Shown here one piece after another: positions 17,964 through 27,578 of a stretch of 64,000 nt of DNA (positions are counted from its first letter, which is position 1; the number at the start of each line of letters is the position of its first letter). Below the pieces are notes generated by a model. That model worked only from the letters and a program-made list of their open reading frames with translations. It searched no databases and was not told where the DNA came from. The DNA is from Parvibaculaceae bacterium. GTDB taxonomy: Bacteria; Pseudomonadota; Alphaproteobacteria; Parvibaculales; Parvibaculaceae. Position numbers and translations under genes: made by a program. The stretch lies in NCBI GenBank assembly GCA_019636015.1, contig JAHBYJ010000001.1, positions 1,178,001-1,242,000 on the forward strand. The letters run 5' to 3'.

Positions 17964-19835
17964 TCACTCTCCGGCAATGGCGACAGCGGCGTCGGAAGCC
18001 GTTTCCGCCGCCGGTTCCGCGATGAACTGCGAGCGCGAAAGCTCCGCATAGAGCCCGCCCATATTCACCAGCTGCTCATGCGTGCCACGCTCGATGATCC
18101 GTCCCTCGTCGACCACGCAGATCATGTTCGCATGCTTGATGGTCGACAGGCGGTGGGCAATGACGAGTGTCGTCCGGCCTTGCATGAGCCGCGCAAGCGC
18201 AGTCTGGACCTGAAGTTCCGATGCGGTGTCGAGTGCCGATGTCGCTTCGTCGAGAAGCAGGATCGCGGCATCCTTGAGCATGGCGCGGGCGATGGCGATG
18301 CGCTGGCGCTGTCCGCCGGAGAGCTTGAAGCCCGCCTCGCCGACCGTCGTCTCATAGCCGTTCGGCAGGGCGGCGATGAAGTCATGCGCTGCGGCGTTGC
18401 GCGCCGCAGTCTGTATCTCTTCATCGGTTGCATCGGGCGAGCCATAGGCGATGTTCGCGCGGATCGTATCGTCGAAAAGGAAAGGATCCTGCGTTACGAG
18501 CGAGCTCGCCGCGCGCAGTGATGACAGGGTGACATCGCGCACATCCTGTCCGTCGATCAGAATCCGGCCTTCGGTCGGATCGTAGAAGCGCGGCACGAGA
18601 TTGAGGATGGTGCTCTTGCCGGCACCCGACGGGCCGACCAGCGCCACCGTGTGGCCCTTGGGAATATCGATATCGATGCCGTTCAAAGCCGGGGTGCCGT
18701 CGCTGTACTCGAAATGCACATTCTCGAAGCGGACGGAGCCATCGGTGACCACGAGCGGTTTCGCATCTCCGGGTGCCGTGATGGACGGTTCGATATCGAG
18801 AATGGGGAAAATGCGCGAAGCTGCTGCCGCGCCTTCATGCATCAGCGTCTGTGTGTTGGCGAGTTTCTTCAGCGGCTCATAGGCGAGCAGCATGGCGGAG
18901 AGAAAGCCGCCGAGATCGCCGATGGTGAGGAAGCCCGTCTGCACGCTCCGCCCGCCGAAGTAGATGACGGCCGCAATGCCGATGCCGGAAAGCATGCCGG
19001 TGATCGGGCTCGCCATGTTGCGGTTTTTGATCGCCTTGAGCGCGGTGGCGCAGACCATGTCGATGACCCGGCCGGTTCGCGAGATCTCGGTTTCTTCCTG
19101 GTCGTAGGCCTTGACGACGCGAATGCCCTTCAGAGCCTCGGAAATGACGGCGGTCAGGTCGCCCGAGCCCTCGAGATTGCGCTGCGTCGCCTTGCGCGTG
19201 CGCTTGCCGAGCTTGCGGACGATGAAGGCGACGAACGGGATGATGGTGCTGCCGATCAGCGCGAGCTTCCAGTTGAGCCAGAACATGGCGCCGATCAGCG
19301 CGACGACGGTCAGCAGGTTCTGGCCGAGATCGATCACCGTCACGGTGATGCTGTCGCGCACGCGGTTCGCGTCGTAGAGGAAGCCGGAGAGAAAGCGTCC
19401 CGAATGGGTACGCGAGACCCACGCAAGATCGGCATGCATGATGCGCGAGAACATGCGCTTCTGGATGGTCGCTACGATGAGCTGCCCGATCGTGGCCATG
19501 TTCATGCGGGCGATATAGGTGCCGATCGCCTGCACGGCCGTGGCGGCAATGGCACCGATCGAGACGAGCAGCAGCATCCAGGCATCGGTCCCGACGATAT
19601 TGTCGAGCGCGAGCTTGATGAGAAGCGGAACCGCGCCGGTCGCCCCGGCGACCACCGCGCTGGCGGCAAGCGCTATCGCCGCAAGCTTCCAGTGCGGCTT
19701 CAGATATTCCCGCGCCATCCGCGAGACGACCTGGCCGAGCGTCACATCGATGGCCGGAAGGGCGGTCAGGGCGGAATCGGCTCCGGCGCCCTGTCCTGCC
19801 GGGCGGGGTTTGGTTTCACTTGTCGGGTTCGGCAT
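17964..19835 (-). CDS. ABC exporter, fused permease/ATPase (MsbA-like), 623 aa
   Basis: Half-transporter with six membrane helices (residues about 50-330) and a C-terminal ATPase. Walker A GPSGAGKST, Q-loop LVTQDPFLFDD, signature LSGGQRQRIAIARA and Walker B ILLLDEATSALD are intact. An acidic/Ala-rich tail follows. Placement directly before DUF374-waaA-lpxK suggests that it flips lipid A core or a related lipid, as MsbA does; drug export cannot be excluded, so no symbol is given. Confidence 0.92.
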   Translation of the reverse strand: MPNPTSETKPRPAGQGAGADSALTALPAIDVTLGQVVSRMAREYLKPHWKLAAIALAASAVVAGATGAVPLLIKLALDNIVGTDAWMLLLVSIGAIAATAVQAIGTYIARMNMATIGQLIVATIQKRMFSRIMHADLAWVSRTHSGRFLSGFLYDANRVRDSITVTVIDLGQNLLTVVALIGAMFWLNWKLALIGSTIIPFVAFIVRKLGKRTRKATQRNLEGSGDLTAVISEALKGIRVVKAYDQEETEISRTGRVIDMVCATALKAIKNRNMASPITGMLSGIGIAAVIYFGGRSVQTGFLTIGDLGGFLSAMLLAYEPLKKLANTQTLMHEGAAAASRIFPILDIEPSITAPGDAKPLVVTDGSVRFENVHFEYSDGTPALNGIDIDIPKGHTVALVGPSGAGKSTILNLVPRFYDPTEGRILIDGQDVRDVTLSSLRAASSLVTQDPFLFDDTIRANIAYGSPDATDEEIQTAARNAAAHDFIAALPNGYETTVGEAGFKLSGGQRQRIAIARAMLKDAAILLLDEATSALDTASELQVQTALARLMQGRTTLVIAHRLSTIKHANMICVVDEGRIIERGTHEQLVNMGGLYAELSRSQFIAEPAAETASDAAVAIAGE

Positions 19836-19969
19836 TCTGGCCTGTCTCTGGCGGGCGCGCCTGCGCCGTCCGTTATGCGGGTTGCGCGGACAATATCATG
19901 GCCCGCCACGCGCCGCCATAAAGGCCGAAATTTAGTAAATCCATTACCTGATTGGCTTTTTTGGCCTGT

Positions 19970-20494
19970 TCAGCGGTTCAGTACGGCGATAGCGACCGTC
20001 AGATAGGTGGCGAAGAGCGCCCAGCCCAGATAGGGCAGCAGCAGGAGCGCCGCAAGTCGGCTATGGGCCGCAAAAGCGAGGATCGTCCCCACCAGCGCCG
20101 CATCGAGCAGCAGGATGTCGATCACGCCGAGCACAGGGCTCTTGAGACCGAAGAACACGATGCTCCAGGCGAGATTGAGCGAGAGCTGGGCGCCGAACAG
20201 CGCCAAGGCGAATCCCGCCCTGTCGAAACTGCCGGCCGCCCGCCAGACGAGCCAAGCCGAAATAGCCATCATGAAATAGAGAAGATTCCAGACGACGGGG
20301 AAGACCCAGGAGGCGGGTGTGAGCGGAGGCTTCTCGAGCGCCTGATACCAGTCGCCGACGCTGGTCGCCGTCACGGCGCCGCCGGCGGCCCCGGCGGCAA
20401 AGACAACGAGCAGAAAGACGAAGAGGTAAAACAGGGAGATGAGGGCGCTCGGTGCTTCGGCTCCGGGCGCGGGGCTTCCGGGTTCAGTGCTCAT
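19970..20494 (-). CDS. tspO: TspO/MBR family tryptophan-rich sensory protein, 174 aa
   Basis: Five-helix membrane protein of the translocator/benzodiazepine receptor family, binding tetrapyrroles and modulating oxidative-stress or photosynthesis genes in relatives. Diagnostic: WYQALEKPPLTPASWVFPVVWNLLYFMMAISAWLVW and LNLAWSIVFFGLKSP. An N-terminal Pro/Ala extension of about 15 residues precedes the first helix. Its start overlaps the end of the DUF4170 gene by 11 bases. Confidence 0.93.
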   Translation of the reverse strand: MSTEPGSPAPGAEAPSALISLFYLFVFLLVVFAAGAAGGAVTATSVGDWYQALEKPPLTPASWVFPVVWNLLYFMMAISAWLVWRAAGSFDRAGFALALFGAQLSLNLAWSIVFFGLKSPVLGVIDILLLDAALVGTILAFAAHSRLAALLLLPYLGWALFATYLTVAIAVLNR

Positions 20495-20729
20495 GCTGAC
20501 CTTCTTGTTCTTTTTTGTCGGGGTCCATCAGCCGGTGCAGATGGACAATGAAGTAGCGCATATGTGCATTGTCCACCGTCCGCTGGGCGGCCGCTTTCCA
20601 CGCCTTGTGCGCTTCGGCGTAGTTCGGATAGATGCCTATGATGTCGAGGCGCGACGTATCCTTGAAGTCATGCGCATCGAGATGGGTAAGTTCGCCGCCG
20701 AAGACGAGATGAAGCAGTTGCTGTGTCAC
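20484..20729 (-). CDS. DUF4170 domain protein, 81 aa
   Basis: Small conserved protein of unknown function; the pattern LVFGGELTHLD, RLDIIGIYPNYAEAHKAWKAAAQ and DNAHMRYFIVHLHRLMDP is recognisable as DUF4170. It starts at a GTG (20729) with GGAG 6 bases upstream; the only nearby ATG is out of frame. It is usually found next to an IMPase-family gene and lipid A genes in this class, as here. Confidence 0.85.
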   Translation of the reverse strand: MTQQLLHLVFGGELTHLDAHDFKDTSRLDIIGIYPNYAEAHKAWKAAAQRTVDNAHMRYFIVHLHRLMDPDKKEQEGQHEH

Positions 20730-20817
20730 GGCAATCTCCGGTCTCTCATGGCGCCGGACCCCGCCGCCGGCATTGCACGTTCAAACAATAACACGGTCTG
20801 TTGCAGCCATGCGACCG

Positions 20818-21630
20818 CTAGCGGCTGCCGGGCAGGTGGATTGCTCCCACTTTGGCGAAAATCGCCTCGTAAAGCGCTGGGCCTGCGGCAAGCAGGCTCG
20901 GGTGACGGGTGGAATGGCGGTTGTAGTAGAATGTGGCGCCGTCATGCGTGGTCATCCGTCCGCCTGCTTCGTGCAGGATGATGTCTGCGGCTGCGAGGTC
21001 CCAGTCGCTCTTGCCGTTGAGCGCGAGTGCAGCGTCGGCCGCGCCTGAGGCGACGAGAGCAATGCGATAGGCGACGGAATTGCGTTCGAGAATGTCCATT
21101 TCGGGCCATGCTTCGGGCCAGGCGGGATGTTTGAACATCGGCGCGAAGGCCGCCATTCTGCAACCCTCGATGGAGCCGGCCCCACTCACATGGATGGGGT
21201 CGCCATTGAGAAAGGCGCCACGGCCCACCCGCGCTTCGAAAAACTCATCTGTTGCCGGATTGAAGAGCACGCCGAGCACCGGCCGGCCTTCCTCCACAAG
21301 CGCAACCGAGATAACGAAATGCGGCTTCCCCTTTGCGAAGGCGCGTGTGCCATCTATGGGATCGACCACCCAGACCTGTTCCTGCGTGAGCCGCGAGCTG
21401 TCGTCTTCCGTTTCCTCGGAGAGCCAGCCATAAGAAGGCCGCGCTTTGCCGAGCCGCTCGTGAAGCAGCTCGTTCACCTCGATATCGGCTTCCGTAACCG
21501 GCGTGTTGTCGTGAGCTTTCGACCATTGCCTGTGATCGGTAAGGAAGAAGCGCATCGCGACGGCGCCCGCCTCGCGCACTGCCTCCTTCATCAGCGCGAA
21601 ATCCGCATCGCGCGTATCACGTTCCGGCAA
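20818..21630 (-). CDS. Inositol monophosphatase / 3'(2'),5'-bisphosphate nucleotidase family, 270 aa
   Basis: Mg-dependent phosphatase. Metal-site motifs are complete: EETEDD, WVVDPIDGTRAF and KSDWDLAAADIILHEAGG. The family includes inositol-1-phosphatase, CysQ (PAP phosphatase) and histidinol-phosphatase; sequence alone does not separate them, though CysQ-like function fits the usual neighbourhood. A TTG start at 21630 overlaps the 3' end of pmbA by 14 bases and has AGGGG upstream; an ATG at 21591 is possible. Confidence 0.88.
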   Translation of the reverse strand: MPERDTRDADFALMKEAVREAGAVAMRFFLTDHRQWSKAHDNTPVTEADIEVNELLHERLGKARPSYGWLSEETEDDSSRLTQEQVWVVDPIDGTRAFAKGKPHFVISVALVEEGRPVLGVLFNPATDEFFEARVGRGAFLNGDPIHVSGAGSIEGCRMAAFAPMFKHPAWPEAWPEMDILERNSVAYRIALVASGAADAALALNGKSDWDLAAADIILHEAGGRMTTHDGATFYYNRHSTRHPSLLAAGPALYEAIFAKVGAIHLPGSR

Positions 21631-22978
21631 TGGTCATCCCCTCGACGCGAACGGTCGGCGCATTGGTTGCATAGCGGAAGGCGAGGTCGTCGGCCGGGGT
21701 CATGTTGAGGAACATGTCCTTCAGATTGCCCGCCACGGTGATCTCGCTTACGGGATAGACGATCTCGCCATTCTCGATCCAGAAGCCCGAAGCGCCGCGG
21801 CTGTAGTCGCCCGTTACGCCGTTCACGCCCATGCCGATCATCTCGGTAACATAGAGACCCTGCTTGATGTCGGCGATGAGTTCTCGAACGGTCAGGCAGC
21901 CCGCCTCCATGTAGAGATTGGTGGTGGAAGGCGAGGGGGGGCCGCCCGTGCCGCGCGCCGCATGGCCGGTGGTTTCGAGGCCGAGCTGCCGCGCCGTCGC
22001 CGTGTCGAGCAGCCAGGTCGTCAGAATACCGTCCTCGGCGAGCATCATGCGCCGGTTCTTCACGCCTTCGCCGTCGAAGGGCTTCGACCTCAGCCCACGC
22101 TTCATGTGGGGATCGTCGACGATGGAGATGTTCTTTGCGAAGACCGGAAGGCCCATCGACTTTTTCAGGAAACTCGTTCCGCGCGCGATGGCGGCGCCGG
22201 AAATGGCTCCCGCGAAATGCCCCACAAGACCGCCGGAGACCCGCGGGTCGTAGACGACGGGCACCGATTGCGAACTCACCTTGCGCGGATTGAGCCGCCG
22301 CACCGCACTCTCGCCTGCGCGCCTGCCGACATCCGCCGCCTTGTCGAGATCTTCTGCGTGGCGTGCGCTCGAGAAGTCATAGTCGCGCTCCATGCCCGTG
22401 CCTTCGCCTGCGAGAACCGAGCATGAAAAGGAATTCGACGTGCCCGCATAGGTGCCGGCAAATCCGGCGCTTGTAACGAGCGTCACGCTGGAGCGGCCAT
22501 GGCTCGCGCCCGCGCCGCTCGAATTGCTGACGCCTTTCACGGCAAGTGCCGCTTCCTCGGCTTCTGCCGCCACGGCGGCGAGATCTTCGGCGGAGGGCGA
22601 GGCGGACCTGTCTTCTATATCGAGCGCGGGCCAGTCGCGGGCGAGGAGATGCGGCTCCGCCAGCCCGCAATAAGGGTCTTCCGGCGCCACGCGTGCCATT
22701 GCCACCGCGCGCTCGATCATCGGGCCGAGCGCCGCTTCCGACAGATCGGTCGAGGAAACGCTCGCCTGCCTTTTCCCGATGAAGACGCGAAGCCCCGCAT
22801 CCCGTCCTTCCGAACGCTCGACATCCTCGAGCTTGCCGAGGCGCCAGGAGACGCCGAGCGACGTCCCCTCGACGACGAGCGCTTCCGCCGCTTCCGCGCC
22901 CGCCCGTTTCGCCCGCTCCACCAGCATGGAAGCGATGTCGAGCGTGCTCTCGGATATGGACGCGGTGGAAGAGCTCAT
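21617..22978 (-). CDS. pmbA: PmbA/TldE protein, 453 aa
   Basis: Non-catalytic partner of the TldD metalloprotease, together degrading unfolded or modified peptides. The C-terminal half with SRGASGFWIENGEIVYPVSEITVAGNLKDMFLN is characteristic; the HExxxH motif of TldD is absent, as expected for PmbA. tldD lies elsewhere in the window (50501-51934). It heads the minus-strand array that leads into the lipid A genes. Confidence 0.94.
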   Translation of the reverse strand: MSSSTASISESTLDIASMLVERAKRAGAEAAEALVVEGTSLGVSWRLGKLEDVERSEGRDAGLRVFIGKRQASVSSTDLSEAALGPMIERAVAMARVAPEDPYCGLAEPHLLARDWPALDIEDRSASPSAEDLAAVAAEAEEAALAVKGVSNSSGAGASHGRSSVTLVTSAGFAGTYAGTSNSFSCSVLAGEGTGMERDYDFSSARHAEDLDKAADVGRRAGESAVRRLNPRKVSSQSVPVVYDPRVSGGLVGHFAGAISGAAIARGTSFLKKSMGLPVFAKNISIVDDPHMKRGLRSKPFDGEGVKNRRMMLAEDGILTTWLLDTATARQLGLETTGHAARGTGGPPSPSTTNLYMEAGCLTVRELIADIKQGLYVTEMIGMGVNGVTGDYSRGASGFWIENGEIVYPVSEITVAGNLKDMFLNMTPADDLAFRYATNAPTVRVEGMTIAGT

Positions 22979-23002
22979 GCGACGGGTCCGGCTTTTCGTG
23001 GA

Positions 23003-23407
23003 TCAGACGATCGCATACCAGAGGCAGGCGATGCCCGCCACCAGCAGCGCAATCCATGTCAGCAATGTGCCGACAAGACGCGGCGGCGTCGACTCGCCGG
23101 TGCGCGACACGCCGATCGCGTGAAGGATGCGGCCGATGGTGAGCGCCAGGCCGACCACATGCATCACATAGATGGAAGCCGCGAGAAGATGCAGCACCAC
23201 AAGGCCGATGAGCCCGATGGGTGTGTATTCGACATTCGTCACATGGGCCCGGCTCGCATTGTAGAGTTTTTCGTCGCTCCCCGTCCCCGTCATCACATTG
23301 GTGCGGACACGGTTCGCCGAAACGCGATAGGCGAGAAACAGATTGATGAGAATGTTGAGGCCGACATAGATGCCGACAAGGCCAAGCGACGTCGAATAAA
23401 AGCCCAT
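23003..23407 (-). CDS. MAPEG family membrane protein, 134 aa
   Basis: Four-helix integral membrane protein of the eicosanoid/glutathione metabolism family, in bacteria often with glutathione transferase or peroxidase activity. Typical: GIYVGLNILINLFLAYRVSANRVRTNVMTG followed by RAHVTNVEYTPIGLIGL and RILHAIGVSR. GGAGGA lies just before the ATG. It ends 24 bases before pmbA. Confidence 0.88.
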   Translation of the reverse strand: MGFYSTSLGLVGIYVGLNILINLFLAYRVSANRVRTNVMTGTGSDEKLYNASRAHVTNVEYTPIGLIGLVVLHLLAASIYVMHVVGLALTIGRILHAIGVSRTGESTPPRLVGTLLTWIALLVAGIACLWYAIV

Positions 23408-23546
23408 TGGTTCCTCCGATGATGTGCCACGTGTCTGCGGAAATGCAGCGCATTTGCCCGCCGCGCCGTGGCTTGATTCGGTGCCGGGCCGGGAGACGCT
23501 AGCACGGGAAAACCGGCATGACACCCGCCCTGATTACCTGTGAGCA

Positions 23547-23966
23547 TTATTCGTCGGCCCTTGCCCGCCTGAGCTTTTTCACCGTGCCGCGCTTTACCTT
23601 CTCCTCTACCCGCCTGGCCTTGGCGGCCTTGCTGGGTTTAGTGGGTACGCGAAATTTCGGCTGATGTGCGGCCTCGGCAATCATTTCGACAAGCCGCTCC
23701 ACGGCGTCGCGCCTGTTCGCTTCCTGCGTGCGGAAGCGGTTCGCCGTGATGACGATGACGCCGTCCTTGGTGAGCTTGGCACCGGCAATCCGCTCAAGCC
23801 GCGCCCGCACGCGCTCCGGCAGCGATGGCGAATGCCGCGCATCGAAGCGAAGCTGCGCTGCGCTCGACACCTTGTTGACATTCTGCCCGCCCGGCCCGCC
23901 CGCACGGATGAAGCTGATCGAGATTTCATCCTCTTCGATGGCGAGCCTGTCGGTAACGGGGATCAT
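23547..23966 (-). CDS. arfB: Peptidyl-tRNA hydrolase ArfB (ribosome rescue factor), 139 aa
   Basis: Releases peptidyl-tRNA from ribosomes stalled without a stop codon. FIRAGGPGGQNVNKVSSAAQLRF contains the catalytic GGQ loop; the basic C-terminal tail (KPSKAAKARRVEEKVKRGTVKKLRRAR) is the part that enters the empty mRNA channel. The length and tail distinguish it from RF1/RF2. The start at 23966 is chosen as the family N-terminus; it begins 4 bases after the UbiD-family gene ends. Confidence 0.94.
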   Translation of the reverse strand: MIPVTDRLAIEEDEISISFIRAGGPGGQNVNKVSSAAQLRFDARHSPSLPERVRARLERIAGAKLTKDGVIVITANRFRTQEANRRDAVERLVEMIAEAAHQPKFRVPTKPSKAAKARRVEEKVKRGTVKKLRRARADE

Positions 23967-23970
23967 GGTG

Positions 23971-25512
23971 CTACTTCCAGATCGGCTTGCCCGTGCCCGG
24001 CAGTCCAAGCTTCGACCATTTCTTCGTCACCGCCTCGATCACCTCGTCATCCATGCGGATTTCGCGGCCCCATTCGCGTTTCGTTTCTGGCGGCAGCTTG
24101 TTGGTCGCGTCGAGGCCGATCTTGCCGCCAAGCCCGCTTTCGGGCGAGGCGAAGTCCAGATAGTCGATCGGCGTATTCTCGATCAGCGTCACGTCGCGTA
24201 CCGGGTCCATGCGGGTGGAGATCGCCCACATCACATCCTTCCAGTCGCGCGCATCGATATCGTCATCCACCACGATCAGCCATTTCGTGTACATGAACTG
24301 GCGGAGATAGGACCATGCGCCCATCATCACGCGCTTCGCGTGCCCCGGATAGGCCTTCTTCATCGAGATGACGGCAATGCGGTAGGAGCAGCCCTCTGGC
24401 GGCAGCCAGAAATCCACGATCTCCGGGAATTGCTGCTGCAGCAGCGGAATGAAGACTTCGTTGAGCGCCTCGCCCAGCACCGAAGGCTCGTCCGGCGGCC
24501 GCCCCGTGAAGGTCGACAGATAGATAGGCTCGCGCCGCATGGTGATCGCCGTCACGGTGAAGACCGGGAACTGCTCCACCGAATTGTAATAGCCGGTATG
24601 GTCGCCGTAAGGCCCTTCGTCGGCATACTCATCGAGCGAGACATAACCCTCGATCACGATCTCAGCTTCCGCCGGCACTTTCAGCGGCACCGTCTTGCAG
24701 TCGACAAGTTCCACCTTCTTGCCGCGCAGGAGCCCCGCAAACTGATACTCGGAAAGCGTGTCGGGCACGGGCGTCACGGCGGCGAGGATCGTTCCGGGAT
24801 CGGCGCCGATCACGCAGGCGGCCGGCAGCGGCTCGCGCTTCTCCTTCTTCCAGCGCGCATGATGCTGCGCGCCGCCGCGATGGGCGAGCCAGCGCATGAT
24901 GGTCTTGTTGCGGCCCAGCACCTGCATCCGGTAGATGCCGAGATTGAAATCGTCTTCCTTTGTGCCCTTCGGCCCCTTGGTCACGACAAGCGGCCATGTG
25001 ATGAGCGGCGCTGGCTCCCCCGGCCAGCAGGTCTGGACGGGGAGGGCGGTGAGGTCGATATCGTCTCCAGTCAGCACCACTTCCTGGCAGGGCGCGGAGG
25101 AAACCGTCTTCGGTTTCATCGCCATCACGGTCTTGAGGATCGGCAGCATAGACACCGCCTCGCGGAAGCCGTCCGGCGGCTCCGGCTGGCGGAGAAAGGC
25201 GAGAGCCTCGCCCACTTCGCGGAGGTCTCGCGCCCGTGTTCGCTCGACCGGGCTGCCCCCTGAAAAATTCGCGGTCACGCCGCGCGCCACCCGCTCCACC
25301 GTACCGAACAGATTGACGAGAACGGGCATCCGGGCAGGGCTCCCGTCCGCCATCACCGGCGCCTCGAACAGCACGGCCGGCCCCTCTTCGGCGAGAAGGC
25401 GGGTCTGGATTTCCGTCATCTCCAGAACGGTCGAAACGGGCTCCTTCACCCGGACGAGATCGCCGGTAGCTTCGAGCTTGTCGAGAAATTCGCGGAGGGA
25501 GGCATAGGACAT
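23971..25512 (-). CDS. ubiD: UbiD family decarboxylase, 513 aa
   Basis: Prenylated-FMN-dependent decarboxylase; in ubiquinone synthesis it removes the carboxyl of 3-polyprenyl-4-hydroxybenzoate. Start [22 protein letters not shown] and [23 protein letters not shown] are typical, as is the C-terminal [22 protein letters not shown]. Length fits UbiD. The cofactor enzyme UbiX is not in the window. ubiA (44959-45882) supplies the preceding step of the pathway. Confidence 0.93.
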   Translation of the reverse strand: MSYASLREFLDKLEATGDLVRVKEPVSTVLEMTEIQTRLLAEEGPAVLFEAPVMADGSPARMPVLVNLFGTVERVARGVTANFSGGSPVERTRARDLREVGEALAFLRQPEPPDGFREAVSMLPILKTVMAMKPKTVSSAPCQEVVLTGDDIDLTALPVQTCWPGEPAPLITWPLVVTKGPKGTKEDDFNLGIYRMQVLGRNKTIMRWLAHRGGAQHHARWKKEKREPLPAACVIGADPGTILAAVTPVPDTLSEYQFAGLLRGKKVELVDCKTVPLKVPAEAEIVIEGYVSLDEYADEGPYGDHTGYYNSVEQFPVFTVTAITMRREPIYLSTFTGRPPDEPSVLGEALNEVFIPLLQQQFPEIVDFWLPPEGCSYRIAVISMKKAYPGHAKRVMMGAWSYLRQFMYTKWLIVVDDDIDARDWKDVMWAISTRMDPVRDVTLIENTPIDYLDFASPESGLGGKIGLDATNKLPPETKREWGREIRMDDEVIEAVTKKWSKLGLPGTGKPIWK

Positions 25513-25705
25513 GGGACGCGGTCGGCTTTCGGCTGATGTCGGGGCGCGTTGTGCGGCCAGAGAATGCCGCAAAAGTGCCGGCAAAGCCAAAGCGGATGGG
25601 CAGGGCCCGCGCAAATATGTGCCGGAATGGGCTTTTCCGTTAACAGGCCGCCAACCCTTCGCCTCTTAAGCTGTGCCCGATTGATGACTGGATGGAGCAG
25701 GTTCC

Positions 25706-26308
25706 TTGGCGCTTGAGCGGAGTTCAGGGCAAAAACGCGGCAAACGTCTCTGGCGTGGCGGTGAACTGGACGCAGATCCTTTCGCCCTGCCGGTGCATGT
25801 TGCCGTAAAGGCAACGTCGCTTGCCGAGCGGGCCATGGGCTTTATCCGTTTCGCCACCATCTATCGCGACGCCGTAACGGCTTATGACAGCTCGCCCATC
25901 CTCGGTCGCTTCGAATGGTCGGAGCCCGTGTCGGCCTATGAGGGCGTGGCTCTTCGCATTCTTCCCTGCGACCGGCAGGCAAGAAATTTCGTTGCGGTCG
26001 TCGAACTCAGCCATCGCCATCGCGAGGCCCGCAATCTCGTGATCTATGCGGGCGAGGACGGGGTGGATGCCTCGGCGCGCTGGCGGTCCTGGGGCAGGGT
26101 GCTGAACCTGCCGCTGCTGATCGAGGACCGGGACGGCGATCTACATCCGGCGGAGCGCCGCCTCGGCGCGATTCAGATTTCCCATCCGCAGCCCCATGCC
26201 GGCGCGAACCCGCTGACCGCCCGCCGTCCTCTCGCTTTCGGCCAGTCCGGCCAGCCGCGGCTCTGGGGAAGCCGGCTCGCTGTCGGCGGCCGCCCGCACG
26301 CTTATTGA
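25706..26308 (+). CDS. DUF6101-like conserved protein, 200 aa
   Basis: Function unknown. Soluble, with a beta-rich middle (TIYRDAVTAYDSSPILGRFEWSEPVSAYEGVALRIL), a central charged segment, and a basic, Pro-rich C-terminus. I associate it with the alphaproteobacterial DUF6101 family with moderate confidence. The frame is closed by a TGA at 25685; a TTG at 25706 preceded by GGAG at 8 bases is the best start. It converges with the Rieske gene (3-base gap). Confidence 0.68.
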   Translation: MALERSSGQKRGKRLWRGGELDADPFALPVHVAVKATSLAERAMGFIRFATIYRDAVTAYDSSPILGRFEWSEPVSAYEGVALRILPCDRQARNFVAVVELSHRHREARNLVIYAGEDGVDASARWRSWGRVLNLPLLIEDRDGDLHPAERRLGAIQISHPQPHAGANPLTARRPLAFGQSGQPRLWGSRLAVGGRPHAY

Positions 26309-26311
26309 TCC

Positions 26312-27565
26312 CTATTCCGCGGCTTGCATCGCCTGCGGCCCGTGATAGGGCGCGCGGTTCGCCTTTTCCGGATAACGCCCTTCTGCCCGCGCCGCGAGAT
26401 AGCGCTGGATGAGCCATACCGGCTCTTCCAGATGGCTGAGCCGCCCGCGCACCGCCCGCGAGGATTTCAGCCCGCGCTGCACGGCGGCATTCACCACCAT
26501 GTCTTCCGAATGAAAAGTGCGCAGCATCTCGCCTTCGCTCACAAGCGCGCTTTCGTAGTCGGGATCATTTTTCGCCGAGGGTGCGACAAGCGTCGTCGTG
26601 AGGAGCTTGCAGCGCCCCGCCGATACGGGTAGCAGCCGGTACCATATGGCGCGGTCATGCGTCGTCAGGAACATGAAGCAGGGAAAGCCGAGATAAAGGC
26701 CCCATTCGTTCGCCTGATTGTCGTTCAGACCCTCGATCGGCTTGAAGCCCGGCACTTTCGGTCCTTCGCCCGACGCGGAGGCCTTCAATTCGCCGCGGAG
26801 CTTCTCCGTATAGGGCAGGTGGGCGCGGATGAAATAGGGCCGCTCTGCATCTGCCCATGTGAACTCACCCGGCATGCTCGGGTTCAGCGTCGTCGCATGC
26901 GTGCCGATATGGTGATAGGACTCCATCCAGTTTTCGACCATCACCTTCCAGTTGAAGTCGCATTCCCATTCGAACTCGATGGCGATTTCCATTTCCGCCA
27001 CGTTCCACGGCGCTGTCAGGCGGGCGAATTCTTCATATTGCTCGGAAAGCGGTTTCGCCTGCCCATCGAAATTGACGAACACGAATCCGTTCCACACCTC
27101 GCTGCGGAACTCGGAGAGCCTCCAATCCGCCTTCTCGAAGCCTTCGGCCTTGTGCATTTGAGAACAGCCGCGCAGCGAGCCGTCGAGATCATAGGCCCAT
27201 TTGTGGTAGGGGCAGACGAGAAGCCGCGTCTCGCCTTCGCGCGGGAAGGCGGGGTCTTCCGGCATGATGTCCATGGCGCGATGCGCGCAGACGCGCGACA
27301 GCACGCGAATTTGCTCGTCATGCCCACGCACCACAACGAGCGGCTCATCGAAAAGATCGATCGCGACGAAGCTGCCCGGCGTCTTCAGCTGCGAGACATG
27401 AGCGAGGCACATCCAGTCCTTCTTGAAGATATTGTCGCGTTCGAAAGCGAAGAACTCCTCGTCGATATAGGTCTCGCGCGGCAGCGTCACGGCGCGCTCG
27501 AGCGGCAGCGCGGCTACCGTGGCGACATCCTTCAGGATTGCATCGAGTTTTGCGGAAGCGGTCAT
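26312..27565 (-). CDS. Rieske aromatic ring-hydroxylating oxygenase, alpha subunit, 417 aa
   Basis: Non-heme iron oxygenase. The Rieske [2Fe-2S] site is complete: C93-A-H95 and C118-P-Y-H121 (RVCAHRAMDI ... LLVCPYHKWAYDLDG). The catalytic domain shows NWMESYHHIGTHATTLNP with the two His ligands of mononuclear iron. A strong GAAGGAGG precedes the ATG. It is third in the operon SDR-creatininase-Rieske (13 bases after the creatininase gene). No reductase or ferredoxin is adjacent, so electrons must come from elsewhere. Substrate unknown. Confidence 0.92.
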   Translation of the reverse strand: MTASAKLDAILKDVATVAALPLERAVTLPRETYIDEEFFAFERDNIFKKDWMCLAHVSQLKTPGSFVAIDLFDEPLVVVRGHDEQIRVLSRVCAHRAMDIMPEDPAFPREGETRLLVCPYHKWAYDLDGSLRGCSQMHKAEGFEKADWRLSEFRSEVWNGFVFVNFDGQAKPLSEQYEEFARLTAPWNVAEMEIAIEFEWECDFNWKVMVENWMESYHHIGTHATTLNPSMPGEFTWADAERPYFIRAHLPYTEKLRGELKASASGEGPKVPGFKPIEGLNDNQANEWGLYLGFPCFMFLTTHDRAIWYRLLPVSAGRCKLLTTTLVAPSAKNDPDYESALVSEGEMLRTFHSEDMVVNAAVQRGLKSSRAVRGRLSHLEEPVWLIQRYLAARAEGRYPEKANRAPYHGPQAMQAAE

Positions 27566-27578
27566 GTGAGTACCTCCT

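Noticed and set aside
18651..20006. Long plus-strand frame opposite the MsbA-like exporter
   Set aside because: Antisense shadow; no motif, and the minus strand has full ABC transporter signatures.
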